NCBI GenBank assembly: GCA_963699345.1
Contig: CAVOTL010000007.1
Location: forward strand, 248,001-312,000
Source of the DNA: Bog-756 sp963699345
Lineage (GTDB): Bacteria > Actinomycetota > Acidimicrobiia > Acidimicrobiales > RAAP-2
Length of the DNA: 64,000 nucleotides
Direction of reading: 5' to 3'
Shown here piece after piece: positions 31,306 through 40,937 of the stretch (position 1 is its first letter; every line of letters begins with the position of its first letter). The notes beneath the pieces were generated by a model. It searched no databases. It had not been told where the DNA came from and was given only the letters and a program-made list of their open reading frames with translations. The translations under genes and the position numbers were made by a program.

Positions 31306-32193
31306 ATGGACATGCGGGTCGAGCAGCTGTCGGCACAGGCCGACGTGTCGGTGGACACGGTCCGGTATTACCAGAGCAAGGGCCTGCTGGAGCCGCCCCG
31401 GCGTGAGGGGCGGATCGCCTGGTACGGCGACGAACACCTCGAGCGCCTCGCCCGGATCCGCACGCTCCGCCGACGCGGGTTCACCCTGGCCACCATCGCC
31501 CGGCTGGTCTCCGGCGAACTCGACGCCGCTGACGAGGCCCTCCTCGGACGGCTCTCGGGCCTGGATCCCGACGCCACGGGGGCCGACGGGGTGACAGTTC
31601 GGGCCGACCGCGGCACCGGGCCGGTGGAATCGACCACCTACACGCTCCCCGAGCTCGCCGAGACCACCGGCATACCGCTCGCCCTGCTGAAGGCCCTGGA
31701 GGCCGAAGGTCTGCTCATCGCCACCCGGGTGGCCGGACAGGACCGGTACACCGAGGAGGACGTGGCCGCCTCCCGGGCGGGCCTACGGCTGCTCGAGTGG
31801 GGGATCCCCCTCACGGACCTCCTGGAGCTGGCGAGGAGCCACAACGAGGCCACCGAGGCCACGGCCCGACAGGCGGTCGAGATGTTCGCCCGTCACGTCC
31901 GCGAGCCGCTGCGCACCGGCGCCCGTCCCGACGCCCTGGTGGGGAACGACCGTTCCGACGACGGCGGGACGGGCGACCCCGCGGTCGACGACCTCCTGCA
32001 GGCGTACGCCGAGCTCCTCCCGGCGGTCACGACGCTGGTCGGACACCACTTCACCCGGACGCTCGTCCGGGTGGCCCTCGACCACGTGGAGCAGGAGGGC
32101 ACCGTCGAGGAACGCGAGGCGGTATGGGACCGCATCCGCGCCGACGGTGGCCCGGACCGTTCGGTGGACGCCCACGGGAGCGCCGGCCGGTGA
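31306..32193 (+). CDS. MerR-family regulator with two MerR-type HTH segments
   Basis: The 295-residue protein starts with a standard MerR DNA-binding domain: VEQLSAQADVSVDTVRYYQSKGLLEPP, then WYGDEHLERLARIRTLRRRGFTLATI. A second MerR-like helix-turn-helix is seen at about 105-165 (YTLPELAETTGIPLALLKAL, then RYTEEDVAASRAGLRLLEWGIPL). The C-terminal 120 residues are helical and acidic with no recognised ligand domain. Its stop overlaps the menG start by GTGA, coupling the regulator to two menaquinone genes. Its signal and targets are unknown. Confidence 0.85.
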   Translation: MDMRVEQLSAQADVSVDTVRYYQSKGLLEPPRREGRIAWYGDEHLERLARIRTLRRRGFTLATIARLVSGELDAADEALLGRLSGLDPDATGADGVTVRADRGTGPVESTTYTLPELAETTGIPLALLKALEAEGLLIATRVAGQDRYTEEDVAASRAGLRLLEWGIPLTDLLELARSHNEATEATARQAVEMFARHVREPLRTGARPDALVGNDRSDDGGTGDPAVDDLLQAYAELLPAVTTLVGHHFTRTLVRVALDHVEQEGTVEEREAVWDRIRADGGPDRSVDAHGSAGR

Positions 32194-32957
32194 GCGGCGA
32201 CGCCACCGGACACGGGGCGGGGTCCTCGGCGGGCATCTCCCTCGAGACCGCCGCCCGGGCCCGCCAGGCCGACCTGCCGACCGGCGCCGACAAGACCGTG
32301 CTGGTCCAGTCGATGTTCGACGCCATCGCCCCCCGGTACGACCTCGTCAACCGCGCCATGACCTTCGGCCTGGATGTGCGTTGGCGCAAGCAGTCGCTGC
32401 GGGCGCTGGCGCTCCCCCCGGGATCCACGGTCCTCGATCTCGCCTGCGGGACCGGCGACTTCCTGCGGCTCCTGTCGGCCGGCGGCTACCGGGCCTTCGG
32501 GATGGACCTGTCGTGGGGGATGTTGGTGGCCAACCGCACGGGTCTTCCGCTGGCCCAGGCGGACGGCGCCGCCCTCCCGGTGGCCACCGCGGCCGTCGAC
32601 GGGATCACCTGTGGCTACGCGCTGCGCAATTTCACCGAACTGGCCGAGGTGTTCGCCGAGTTCGGCCGTATCGTGCGGCCCGGGGGACGCATCAGCCTGC
32701 TCGAGGTCGCCGAGCCGGACGCCGGACTGCTCCGGCTGGGTGACCGCATCTGGTTCCGCCACGTCGTGCCGGTGATCGGTGGCCTGCTGTCGGACCGGGC
32801 CGCCTACCGGTACCTGCCGAAATCCACGGCCTACCTGCCCTCCACACCGGAGCTGCGGACCATGCTGACCGAATCCGGGTTCTCCTCCGTCAACCGACGT
32901 GCACTGTCGGGTGGACTCAGCCAGCTCGTCACGGCCACCCGGAGCGGACGGCCGTGA
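32190..32957 (+). CDS. menG: Demethylmenaquinone methyltransferase
   Basis: MenG/UbiE C-methylates demethylmenaquinone with SAM, the last step of menaquinone synthesis. The 255-residue protein has the UbiE entry motif MFDAIAPRYDLVNRAMTFGLD, then WRKQSL, SAM motif I VLDLACGTGDFL, the acidic GMDLSWGML, ITCGYALRNF and the late LLEVAEP and RYLPKSTAYLP. The usual UbiE sequence is well kept. It is coupled to the gene before and after by GTGA overlaps. Confidence 0.93.
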   Translation: MSGDATGHGAGSSAGISLETAARARQADLPTGADKTVLVQSMFDAIAPRYDLVNRAMTFGLDVRWRKQSLRALALPPGSTVLDLACGTGDFLRLLSAGGYRAFGMDLSWGMLVANRTGLPLAQADGAALPVATAAVDGITCGYALRNFTELAEVFAEFGRIVRPGGRISLLEVAEPDAGLLRLGDRIWFRHVVPVIGGLLSDRAAYRYLPKSTAYLPSTPELRTMLTESGFSSVNRRALSGGLSQLVTATRSGRP

Positions 32958-34354
32958 CGCCGGCCCGCACCGCCGACAAGAGGAAACCGGTCCGGCACGC
33001 CGGCGCGGGATCCGACGGCCCGAAGCTCACGGCGTGGCGGTCCGCCCTGCCCCCCGGCGGCCCCATCGACCCCTGGGTCCTGGCCGTCGGCGACGACGCC
33101 ATCCTCCTCGCCGACGGAGGACGGGTGCTGGTGGGACTCGGAACCGCGCTCCGCCTGGATCTGTCGGGCGGCCTCGACGACGCCGCCTCGATCGACCGGG
33201 CGTCCCGGCGCCTGACCGCCGTGGGGTGTGAGGACCACCTGGCCGTGGGCGCCAGCCCCCTGCGCGCCGTCCTGGCCCTCGGAGCGCTCCCCTTCGACCG
33301 GGACGCCCCCGGCACCCTGGTGGTCCCGGCCACGCTCTACTGCCGGGAGCCCGACGGCTCCGAGTGGGTCACCGTGGTGACCGGACCCGGGGGCGTCCCG
33401 GATCCGGATCCGGGACAGGTGCGGCTCCGCCTGGTCGAGCGCTGCCGCCGGGCGGCGACCACCGCCGTGGGCGCCGCCGCCGCATCCTGGCGCGTCGTCC
33501 CCCGGGACGGCGACGCGGGCTTCGAGGACCGGGTGTCCGAGGCCGTGGCCGCCATCGGACGCCGGGAGGTGGACAAGGTGGTGCTCTCCCGCCGGGTCGA
33601 CGTCACCGCCGACCGACCGCCCGACGTCGGTGAGCTGCTCCGGCGGTGGGCCGACCTCGAGCCCAGCTGCACGCTGTTCTCGGTCCCCACCCCGGACGGG
33701 CGGTTCGTCGGGGCCAGCCCCGAGCTCCTCGTGGAACGGCACGGGACCACCGTGACGAGTCGGCCGTTGGCGGGTACCACCGATCGCCACCACGAGGCCG
33801 GGAGCACGCTGCCGGCGGCGCTCCTGGATTCGGTCAAGGACGCCGAGGAGCACCGTCTGGTGGTGGACGCCATCCGCGAGGCGCTGACGCCCTGGAGCGA
33901 CCACCTGGAGGTGCCGGGCGGCCCGGAGCTGGTCCACCTGCACAACATCACCCATCTCGGCACGTCCATCGAGGCGACGTTGCGCCCCGGTCCCGACGGC
34001 GAGGTGCCGTCGGTGCTCTCCCTGGTGGCCCTCCTCCATCCGACCCCCGCCGTCGGCGGGGTTCCGCGGACCACCGCCCTCGGCCTGATCGGCCGCCTCG
34101 AGCCGGGTTCCCGGGGTTCCTACGCGGGGCCCGTCGGGTGGATGGACGGGGCCGGCGACGGCCGCTGGGTGGTCGGCATCCGGGCGATGACGGTCGATGG
34201 GGCGACGGCGACGCTCTCGGCCGGCGTGGGCATCGTGGCCGGGTCCCGTCCCGACGTCGAGCGACGGGAGACCGACCTCAAGTTCACCGCCGTGTTCGAC
34301 GCCCTGGCGCCGGGCGTCCCCTTCGACGTCCCGGCCCCCGGGGTCACCGGCTGA
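32954..34354 (+). CDS. menF: Isochorismate synthase
   Basis: MenF isomerises chorismate to isochorismate, the entry step of menaquinone synthesis. The 466-residue protein has the chorismate-binding fold with KVVLSRR (catalytic Lys region), FVGASPELLVERHG, SRPLAGTT, KDAEEHRLVV, LHNITHLGTSIEA, HPTPAVGGVPR and GSYAGPVGWMDG. TrpE-type features such as LLES are absent, and its place after menG supports MenF over anthranilate or salicylate synthase. Its 3' end overlaps the convergent hydrolase gene by 11 bases. Confidence 0.92.
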   Translation: MTPARTADKRKPVRHAGAGSDGPKLTAWRSALPPGGPIDPWVLAVGDDAILLADGGRVLVGLGTALRLDLSGGLDDAASIDRASRRLTAVGCEDHLAVGASPLRAVLALGALPFDRDAPGTLVVPATLYCREPDGSEWVTVVTGPGGVPDPDPGQVRLRLVERCRRAATTAVGAAAASWRVVPRDGDAGFEDRVSEAVAAIGRREVDKVVLSRRVDVTADRPPDVGELLRRWADLEPSCTLFSVPTPDGRFVGASPELLVERHGTTVTSRPLAGTTDRHHEAGSTLPAALLDSVKDAEEHRLVVDAIREALTPWSDHLEVPGGPELVHLHNITHLGTSIEATLRPGPDGEVPSVLSLVALLHPTPAVGGVPRTTALGLIGRLEPGSRGSYAGPVGWMDGAGDGRWVVGIRAMTVDGATATLSAGVGIVAGSRPDVERRETDLKFTAVFDALAPGVPFDVPAPGVTG

Positions 34355-35168
34355 CGCGCGCCTCGGGGGCGTAGCGGGTCACCACGGCGGCGAGCGCCTC
34401 GGGGGCGTCGCGGGCGACGAAATGGCCGGCCCGCGGGAGCTCCACGATTTCCGCCCCCTCGACGGCCGCCGCCAGGGTCCGGCCGGCCGACGGGCGGACC
34501 ACGACGTCCCAGTCCCCCGCCACCACCGCCGTCGGCTTCCGGATCCGGCCCAACGCACCCACCACCTCGGGCAGCTCGGCCATCAGGGCCCGCTGCTCGG
34601 TCACGAACGTGCGGCGCTGCCGTCCGAGCGCGCCGCGCTCGCCCCCGAGCACCCCCTGGTCCGGCAGCGTGGCCCGGAACGGGTCCCGGAGTCGCTCGGG
34701 GAGGTGGGGCGCCAGCCGACGGACCCGGGGGAGGACCTCACCCAGGGCGACCAGGCCGGCCACCGTCAGGACGTCCCCCACCACCGGGAGGCGGAGCAGC
34801 CGGTCGACGTCGTCGACGCTGTCGGGGGTGCACGCCGCCCCGACCAGCACCAGACCGTGGACCAGGTCGGGACGCCGGTCGGCCAGCAGCACGGCGACCC
34901 CGCCCGACCAGCTGTGGCCCACCACGGTCACCGGCCCGGAGCCGGTGGCGTCGATCAGGTCGGCCACCACGTCGGCGTTGGCGGAGATCCCGGTCGCCTC
35001 CATCGAGGTGCGCCCGTAGCCGGGCCGATCGGGGGCGAGCACGCGGAAACGCGGCGCCAGGCGGTCCGTCACCGGATCCCAGGAGGCACCCGTCCCGGGC
35101 TGGCCGTGGAGCAGGACGATCGTCGCCCCGCTCCCGCGGTCGATCGTCGCCAGCCCTCCCCCGGTCAC
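34344..35168 (-). CDS. Alpha/beta-fold hydrolase
   Basis: The 274-residue protein has an N-terminal HGQPGTGASW oxyanion strand, nucleophile S86 in GHSWSGG, a helical cap at about 120-200, the acid in VAGDWDVVV, and histidine in RAGHFVA. The substrate is unknown. MenH-like activity is conceivable because menF is adjacent, but the gene belongs to the opposite operon, being coupled to the histidine kinase by GTGA. Haloalkane-type or esterase activity is equally possible. Confidence 0.82.
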   Translation of the reverse strand: MTGGGLATIDRGSGATIVLLHGQPGTGASWDPVTDRLAPRFRVLAPDRPGYGRTSMEATGISANADVVADLIDATGSGPVTVVGHSWSGGVAVLLADRRPDLVHGLVLVGAACTPDSVDDVDRLLRLPVVGDVLTVAGLVALGEVLPRVRRLAPHLPERLRDPFRATLPDQGVLGGERGALGRQRRTFVTEQRALMAELPEVVGALGRIRKPTAVVAGDWDVVVRPSAGRTLAAAVEGAEIVELPRAGHFVARDAPEALAAVVTRYAPEARVSR

Positions 35169-36740
35169 CCGCGGCTCGTCGCGGGATCGTGGACCGAACG
35201 CCCGGCGGGGGTCCGGCCCCGGGTCGCCGCCGGGTCGTCCCGCGCGTCGCCCCGGTCCGGTGGGTCCCGGTCGTCCCCGTCCGGGTCCCCGAGGTCGAGA
35301 GGGAGGGCCACGGTGAACGCGGAGCCCACCCCGGGGGCCGAGTCCACGCCGACCTCGCCCCCGAAGGAGCGGGCCAGGCTGGCCACGATGAACAGCCCCA
35401 GCCCGGATCCCCCGTCACGGGATGCCGAGGTCCCACGGTAGAAGCGGTCGAAGACCCGCTCGGCCTGCTCGGGGTCCATGCCCGGACCGTGGTCCCGCAC
35501 CACCACGACGGCCCGGCCGGCGGAGGCGGTGACCCGGACGTCGACGGGTGTGCCGGGTGGGGTGTGGGCGAGGGCGTTGCCGACCAGGTTGTGCACCAGC
35601 TGCTCCAGGCGGCGCCGGTCGGCCTCGACCGGGACCGGCCCCGGGCACGCCAACGAGATCACCCGGGTACCGTCGATCATCCGCGGCGTCGGACACCACC
35701 TCGGTGACGACCTCGGCCAGGTCGACACGGGTGCGCTCGGGCTCGGGCCCCTCGCCCTCGCGGGCCAGGACGGCGAGGTCGCCGACCAGCAGGCCCATCC
35801 GGGCCGCCTCCTGTTCGATGCGGGCCAGGGCGCGTTCACGGGCCTCGGCGTCGGGGAGGGCGTCCTTGCGCAGCAGCTCCGCATAGCCCTGGATCGAGGT
35901 CAGGGGGGTCCGCAGCTCGTGGGACGCGTCGGCGAGGAAGCTCCGCAGCCGCTCCTCGGAGTCGGCCCGCAGGGCGAACGCCGTCTCGATCTGGGCCAGC
36001 ATCCCGTTGAGCGCCCTACCCAGTCGGGAGATCTCGGTGGAACCGTCGTCGGGCTGGACCCGCCGGGTCAGGTCACCCGCGGCGATGGCGTCCGCCTCCC
36101 GGGACATGTCCTCCAGCGGACGCAGGCCCCGACGCACGATCAGCGTGATGAGGATCACCAACAGGACCAGGAGGCCGAGGGTCAGCCCGAGCTCGATGGC
36201 CCGCAACGACGACAGCGTGGCCGACACCGAGTCGAGCCGGGTGGCCACGACCAGGGTGCTGCCCGGCAGCGACGTCGCCATCATCCGGTACTGCGGGCCG
36301 GGACGGGCATGGCGTCCGGTCCCCTGCGCCGTCGACCCGATGGTGGTGGCGGCCGCCGACGGACGGTAGGTCGAGGGTTCGTAGTCGTAGTCGGCGGCCA
36401 GCGGTCGGACGGGCAGCGTGGCGGGCAGCCGGGGTGCCGGGTCGGCCTGCAGCCGGGTGCCGGACGGCCGCACCACCAGCGGCACGCCGCTCGGGTCCAG
36501 GAGCTCCACGTAGACGTCGGGGCTGATCCGTTCCTGGATCTGACCGGCCGTCACCGGCTCCCCGCGGTTCTGGTCGTGGACCACCAGGGCGGCCACCTGG
36601 TGGGTGGCGAGCGTCAACTGACTGTCGACGCGTCCGACCAGGAACGACTGGAGGGAGGCCAACGTCACCACGTCGACCACGATGAGGCCGACGGCCACGA
36701 CCGCCGCCATGGTGAACACCAGTCGACGGCGCAGCGTCAC
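35165..36740 (-). CDS. Sensor histidine kinase, frameshifted in the ATPase domain
   Basis: This is a membrane kinase of about 525 residues. It has a helix at 7-29, an extracytoplasmic region to about 180, a second helix at 183-203, HAMP, and H274 in SHELRTPLTSIQGY. After VVSDA the frame changes at about 35681-35688 (one extra base), then continues with LVHNLVGNALAH (N box), VRDHGPGMDPEQ (G1) and GGSGLGLFIV (G2). All motifs remain, so an assembly error is likely. The C-terminus is a 45-residue Asp/Arg-rich tail. The GTG start overlaps the regulator stop. Confidence 0.88.
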
Positions 36741-37424
36741 GACCGGGGCTCCCGCAGCGTGTACCCGACACCCCGGACGGTGTGGATGAGCGGTGGCTCG
36801 AACCGGTCCACCTTCTTGCGGAGGTAGGAGATGTAGGTCTCCACGATGTTCGACTCGCCGTCGTAGCTGGCGCCCCACACCTCGTCCAGGATCTGGGCAC
36901 GCGACAGCACCCGGCGGGGATTGCCGGCGAGGAAGGCCAACAGGTTGAACTCGGTGGCCGTGAGGTCGATGTGCTCGCCGGCCCGGGACACCGTCCGCTC
37001 CTCGGTGTCGACCGTGAGATCGGCCATGTGCAGCCGTCCGACGTCGGCCGCGGTGCCCGTGCGGCGCAGCACCGCCCGGATGCGGGCCACCAGTTCGTCG
37101 ATGCTGAACGGCTTGGTCACGTAGTCGTCACCGAGGGCCAGGCCCGCCAGCTTGTCCGGTCCCGCGTCGCGGGCGGTCAGGAAGAGCACCGGCGTGGCGA
37201 TGTCCTCGTCCCGCAGCGTCCGGCAGACGGTGAACCCGTCCCCGTCGGGGAGCATGACGTCGAGGACGATGCAGTCGAACGTGCCGGACCGCGGCACACG
37301 ACAGGGCCTCGGACACGGTGGACGCCTCCTCGGTGGCGAACCCCTCGAACACCAACGCCGACGAGACGACGTCGGTGATGTAGGGCTCGTCGTCGACGAC
37401 GAGGACGCGCACCGGCGGGTTCAC
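36737..37424 (-). CDS. OmpR-family response regulator, frameshifted in the receiver domain
   Basis: The GTG at 37424 begins VRVLVVDDEPYITDVVSSAL. The frame breaks near 37290-37306 (one extra base) and resumes with SGTFDCIVLDVMLPDGDGF, containing the phospho-acceptor Asp, then YVTKPFS. The winged-helix part has TATEFNLLAFLAGNP and SNIVETYISYLRKKV. The loop before the conserved Lys reads GLALGDDYVTKPF, one Gly shorter than the usual GGDDYVTKPF, possibly a further small change. The gene is 10 bases after ppm1 and coupled to its kinase. Confidence 0.88.
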
Positions 37425-37434
37425 GGCGGAGACA

Positions 37435-38178
37435 TCAGGTGTGGACGACCTGCCGGTCCCGCTTGGGCGAGCGGACGAGGCGCTCCACACCCCACAGGGT
37501 GACCAGGCCCAGCGCCTCCACCACGATGAAGGCCGACATCTTCGACTCGCCCTCGACCCGGTCGACGAACCGGATCGGGACCTCCAGGATCGACGCCCCC
37601 GCCTTCTTCGCCTCGTACGTCATCTCGATCTGGAAGCCGTAGCCCTCGGCCCGGACGGCGTCCAGGTCGAGACGCCGCAGGAGGGTGGCCGCATAGGCGC
37701 GGAAGCCGGCGGTGGCGTCCGCCACCCCGAGGCCGAGGAGGGTCGAGGCGTAGAGGTTCCCGCCCCGGGACAGCAGGCGTCGGTGCCACGCCCAGTTCGG
37801 GATGACCCCGCCGGGGATGTACCGGGAGCCGATGACCAGCTCGTGGCCGTCCTCCAGAGGCGCCACCAGTGAGGGGATCGCCTCGGGTTCGTGGGACAGG
37901 TCGGCGTCCATTTCGATGCAGGCGTCGAACCCGCGGTCGAGACCCCACCGGAAGCCGGCGCGGTACGCACTCCCGAGGCCGGACTTGCCACCCCGTCGGA
38001 GGACCTCGATGTTGCCCAGTTCCTTGCCCACGATCTCGGCCAGGTCGGCGGTGCCGTCCGGGCTGGCGTCATCGACCACCAGCACGGTGGCCGCCGGCAC
38101 GGCACTCCGGATCCGGCGCAGCACGTGGTCGATGTTCTCGGACTCGTTGTAGGTAGGCAGCACCACCAGGACATCCAT
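37435..38178 (-). CDS. ppm1: Polyprenol-phosphate mannosyltransferase (Ppm1/DPM1-like)
   Basis: This GT2 enzyme transfers mannose from GDP-mannose to polyprenyl phosphate, the donor for lipoglycans and protein mannosylation. The 247-residue protein has LPTYNESENI, VVDDASPDGTADLA, the metal-binding D91-A-D93 in EMDADLSHEPEA, IGSRYIPGG, and the C-terminal FVDRVEGESKMS. There is no membrane domain, so it is the soluble catalytic form. TAAGCT six bases upstream suggests a leaderless promoter for the ppm1-regulator-kinase-hydrolase operon. Confidence 0.9.
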   Translation of the reverse strand: MDVLVVLPTYNESENIDHVLRRIRSAVPAATVLVVDDASPDGTADLAEIVGKELGNIEVLRRGGKSGLGSAYRAGFRWGLDRGFDACIEMDADLSHEPEAIPSLVAPLEDGHELVIGSRYIPGGVIPNWAWHRRLLSRGGNLYASTLLGLGVADATAGFRAYAATLLRRLDLDAVRAEGYGFQIEMTYEAKKAGASILEVPIRFVDRVEGESKMSAFIVVEALGLVTLWGVERLVRSPKRDRQVVHT

Positions 38179-38184
38179 CGCCCC

Positions 38185-38190
38185 AGCTTA
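38185..38190 (-). promoter_or_regulatory. -10 hexamer for the ppm1 operon (leaderless)
   Basis: TAAGCT on the minus strand ends six bases before ATG 38178. Confidence 0.5.
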
Positions 38191-38224
38191 CGGGACCGAC
38201 CGGGCTCCGAGGGGCTCGGTCCCC

Positions 38225-39505
38225 TCAGCCGCCCCGCGGCGGAGCCGTCCCGGGGGCGTCGGGCACCGGCAACGCCGGGACCGGGGCCGGGTCGCCACCG
38301 GTTGCCTCCGTGGCCCGGGTGCGCTCCCAGACCTCGCGGAAGATCACCTGGATGGCGCCCCCGACCGGGATGGCCACCAGCGCCCCGGTGAGGGCGCCCA
38401 GGCTGGAGCCGAAGACGCCGCCGAGGTTCGCCCCGATGAGGACCGCCAGCAGCACCCACAACGGATTCATGCGCACCGTGCGGCTCATGACCACCGGGTA
38501 GAGGAAGTGGTTCTCCACCAGCTGGAAGCCCACGAACACCACGACGGCCACGACGCCGGCCGTGGGCGAGTGGAGGAGGGCCAGCGCCACCGTGGGGATG
38601 GCGGCGATGAGGCCTCCGACCAGGGGGATCATGGCTACCAGTGCCACCCACAGGCCGAGCAGGAGGGCGAAGGGGACGCCCAGGATCACCATCGTCACGA
38701 AGATGACCACGCCGAACAGCAGACCCAGGGCCACGGTGCCCAGCACGTAGGCGGTCACCGAATGGGACACCGTGGTCGAGATGTCCTCCACCATGACCCG
38801 CAGCCGGGGGTTCAGGTTGCCCAGCAGGCTGGCCCGCAGGCGGGGGGCCTCCAGCAGCATGAACAGCGACAGGAAGCCGATGGTGAAGAGGGCCAGGATC
38901 GTCGAGAAGACGGCCCGCCCGAGGTTGGCCCCCACCGACAGGGCCGGCTTGCTCAGGTTGTGGGCCAGCTGCTGGAGCCGGGGAGCGTTCTTCTGGACCC
39001 ACTTGAGCAGTCCGAAGTGCTTCAAGGTGTGGGCCAGCCAGCCGTGGCCCCGCTGCACCTGGTCGACCATCGTCGGGAGACGTTCGGCCACGTGGGTGAA
39101 GGAGTTGACCAGCGGGTAGCCGAACAGACCGAGGAGACCACCGAAGAGCGCGATGGCCACGGCGAAGACGACCCCCACCGCCGCGCCGCGGCGGAACCGG
39201 TGGCGTTGGAGGGCGTTGACGGCCGGATTCAGCACCAGGGCGATGAACGCGGCGATGAGGATCCACAGGATGACCTCACGGAGCCGACCGATCAATCGGT
39301 AGAGCACCCAGGTGGCGATCACCACCGCGTCGACGGTCAGGATCGTCCGCAGGGGGACGCCGCGGGCCGACGCCGCAGCGAAGAGCCGCTCCCGTCGGGG
39401 GGCATCGGGCCCGACTTCCCGATCCTTGCGCTCGACGGTGCTCTCGCTGACGATCGTCGGGGGCTCCTCGGCCACGCCGCCGGTGTCTTCGATGGGCACT
39501 GCCAC
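38225..39505 (-). CDS. AI-2E/YdiK-family membrane protein (TqsA/PerM type)
   Basis: The 426-residue protein has eight or so membrane helices in the arrangement of the AI-2E transporter family, with a large soluble loop after the third helix (about 140-220) and the late motifs PLVGGLIAAIP and QLVENHFLYPVVMSRTVRMNPLWVLLAVLIG, which are diagnostic. Members have been linked to autoinducer, ion or proton transport, so the substrate here is open. The first 60 residues are charged. GTG at 39505 is chosen because CATGCT lies six bases upstream; another GTG two codons later is possible. Confidence 0.85.
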   Translation of the reverse strand: MAVPIEDTGGVAEEPPTIVSESTVERKDREVGPDAPRRERLFAAASARGVPLRTILTVDAVVIATWVLYRLIGRLREVILWILIAAFIALVLNPAVNALQRHRFRRGAAVGVVFAVAIALFGGLLGLFGYPLVNSFTHVAERLPTMVDQVQRGHGWLAHTLKHFGLLKWVQKNAPRLQQLAHNLSKPALSVGANLGRAVFSTILALFTIGFLSLFMLLEAPRLRASLLGNLNPRLRVMVEDISTTVSHSVTAYVLGTVALGLLFGVVIFVTMVILGVPFALLLGLWVALVAMIPLVGGLIAAIPTVALALLHSPTAGVVAVVVFVGFQLVENHFLYPVVMSRTVRMNPLWVLLAVLIGANLGGVFGSSLGALTGALVAIPVGGAIQVIFREVWERTRATEATGGDPAPVPALPVPDAPGTAPPRGG

Positions 39506-39545
39506 ATCCTCAGCATGGCAGGTCCGGGCGTTCGTGCGTGTCAAC

Positions 39546-40937
39546 ATGGGAGGAATGGAGGCCGAGACGGCGGACGCGCCGCAGGGAGGGACGGCGCCCG
39601 CGGGCCGGCGCGGCCGGTGGTGGCACCGCGGACCCTTCGTGCGGCGCGAGGTCCGACTCAGCGTCGGCACCGTCCTCGTCTTCCTGTTCGTCTTCTACGT
39701 GGCCATTCCGTTGATGGCGAGCCACCGCAACCAGATCAGCGCGCTGGCCCACATCAACACGGCCTACCTGGCGATCGGCGTGCTGCTCGAGCTGGCCGCG
39801 CTCGTCGCCTACACACAGCTCACCCATTCGGTGCTCCCGCACGGCGGCCCGTCGAGGCGTCGGCTCTTCCGGATCAACCTGTCCACCCTGGCCCTCAGCC
39901 ATGTGAGCCCGGGCGGGACGGCGCCGGGCACGGCTCTCGGCTACCGCCTGTTGACCCAGTCGGGGGTCACCGGGGCGGACACCGGATTCGCCCTCGGGAC
40001 CCAGGGCATCGGCTCGGCGGTCGTCCTCAACGCCCTGTTCTGGTGCTCACTGGTGGCCTTCCTGGCCACCCACGGATTCCGGGCACCCGGCGTGGACGGC
40101 CACGGATCGACGTCGGCCTCCATCCTCTTGGTGGTGGCGGCGGCCGTCGGAGTCGTCCTGCTCGGCGCCTTCGGTGGCCTGTTCTACCTGCTCACCCGCG
40201 GCCAGGACCGGGCCCGGCGGATCATCCACGCCGTGGCCGCCCACATCCGCTTCCTCGACGCCGACCGGTTCACGTCCCTGGTCGAGCGACTGGCCCGCCG
40301 GTTCGCCGTCCTGATGGACGACAGGCCCCTGCTGGCCCGGGCCGTGGGGTGGGCCGCCGCCAACTGGCTGCTCGACGCCGCCTCGCTGTGGGTCTTCGTG
40401 GCGGCGTTCGCCCACGTCATCTCGCCCGTCGACCTGCTGACCGCCTATGGACTGGCCAACATCCTGGCCGCCATCCCCATCACCCCCGGGGGCCTGGGCG
40501 TGGTGGAGTTCGTCCTCGTCTCCATGCTGGCGGGCTCCGGCCTGACCGACGGGCAGGCGCTGTCGGCGGTGCTCGCCTACCGGGCGGTCAACTTCTGGCT
40601 CCCCATCCCCTTCGGCGGCCTGGCCTACGCGTCGATCGAACTCGAGCACCGCTCGGTGCGGATCCGGCTGAAGCGGCGGATCCTGGTGGCCCAGGCGCGG
40701 ACCGTCGAGATCCTGGCTACGGCATTCGCCCGGACCGGCCGATCAGGCGACGCCACCAGCGACGGTTCGGCCGCCGCTCCGACGCGCCGGGGGGAGGCGC
40801 CGGGGTCGACGGCGTCGTATCCGGGCGATCCGGAGGCGTCGGGTCCAGCGTCCGCCGGGTCGCCACGACCTGGGCCGCATCCTGGCGCCGCCGTAGCTCT
40901 TCGAGCGCAAGGCCTCGGCAGCGATCCTGCAGGCTGA
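39546..40937 (+). CDS. LPG-synthase-TM (UPF0104) family membrane protein
   Basis: The 463-residue protein belongs to the flippase-like domain family related to the membrane part of lysyl-phosphatidylglycerol synthase. Around eight helices lie between residues 35 and 375, with the conserved segments HVSPGGTAPGTALGYRLL and ANILAAIPITPGGLGVVEFVL. The aminoacyl-transfer domain is absent. The last 73 residues are low complexity and lie antisense to the end of ppk (221 bases of overlap), more than this family usually has. The ATG at 39546 has no clear ribosome site. Confidence 0.82.
   Translation: MGGMEAETADAPQGGTAPAGRRGRWWHRGPFVRREVRLSVGTVLVFLFVFYVAIPLMASHRNQISALAHINTAYLAIGVLLELAALVAYTQLTHSVLPHGGPSRRRLFRINLSTLALSHVSPGGTAPGTALGYRLLTQSGVTGADTGFALGTQGIGSAVVLNALFWCSLVAFLATHGFRAPGVDGHGSTSASILLVVAAAVGVVLLGAFGGLFYLLTRGQDRARRIIHAVAAHIRFLDADRFTSLVERLARRFAVLMDDRPLLARAVGWAAANWLLDAASLWVFVAAFAHVISPVDLLTAYGLANILAAIPITPGGLGVVEFVLVSMLAGSGLTDGQALSAVLAYRAVNFWLPIPFGGLAYASIELEHRSVRIRLKRRILVAQARTVEILATAFARTGRSGDATSDGSAAAPTRRGEAPGSTASYPGDPEASGPASAGSPRPGPHPGAAVALRAQGLGSDPAG

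Noticed and set aside
34344..35168. Assignment of the hydrolase as MenH
   Set aside because: It lies next to menF but on the opposite strand, coupled to a two-component system, and generic alpha/beta hydrolase motifs cannot identify MenH.
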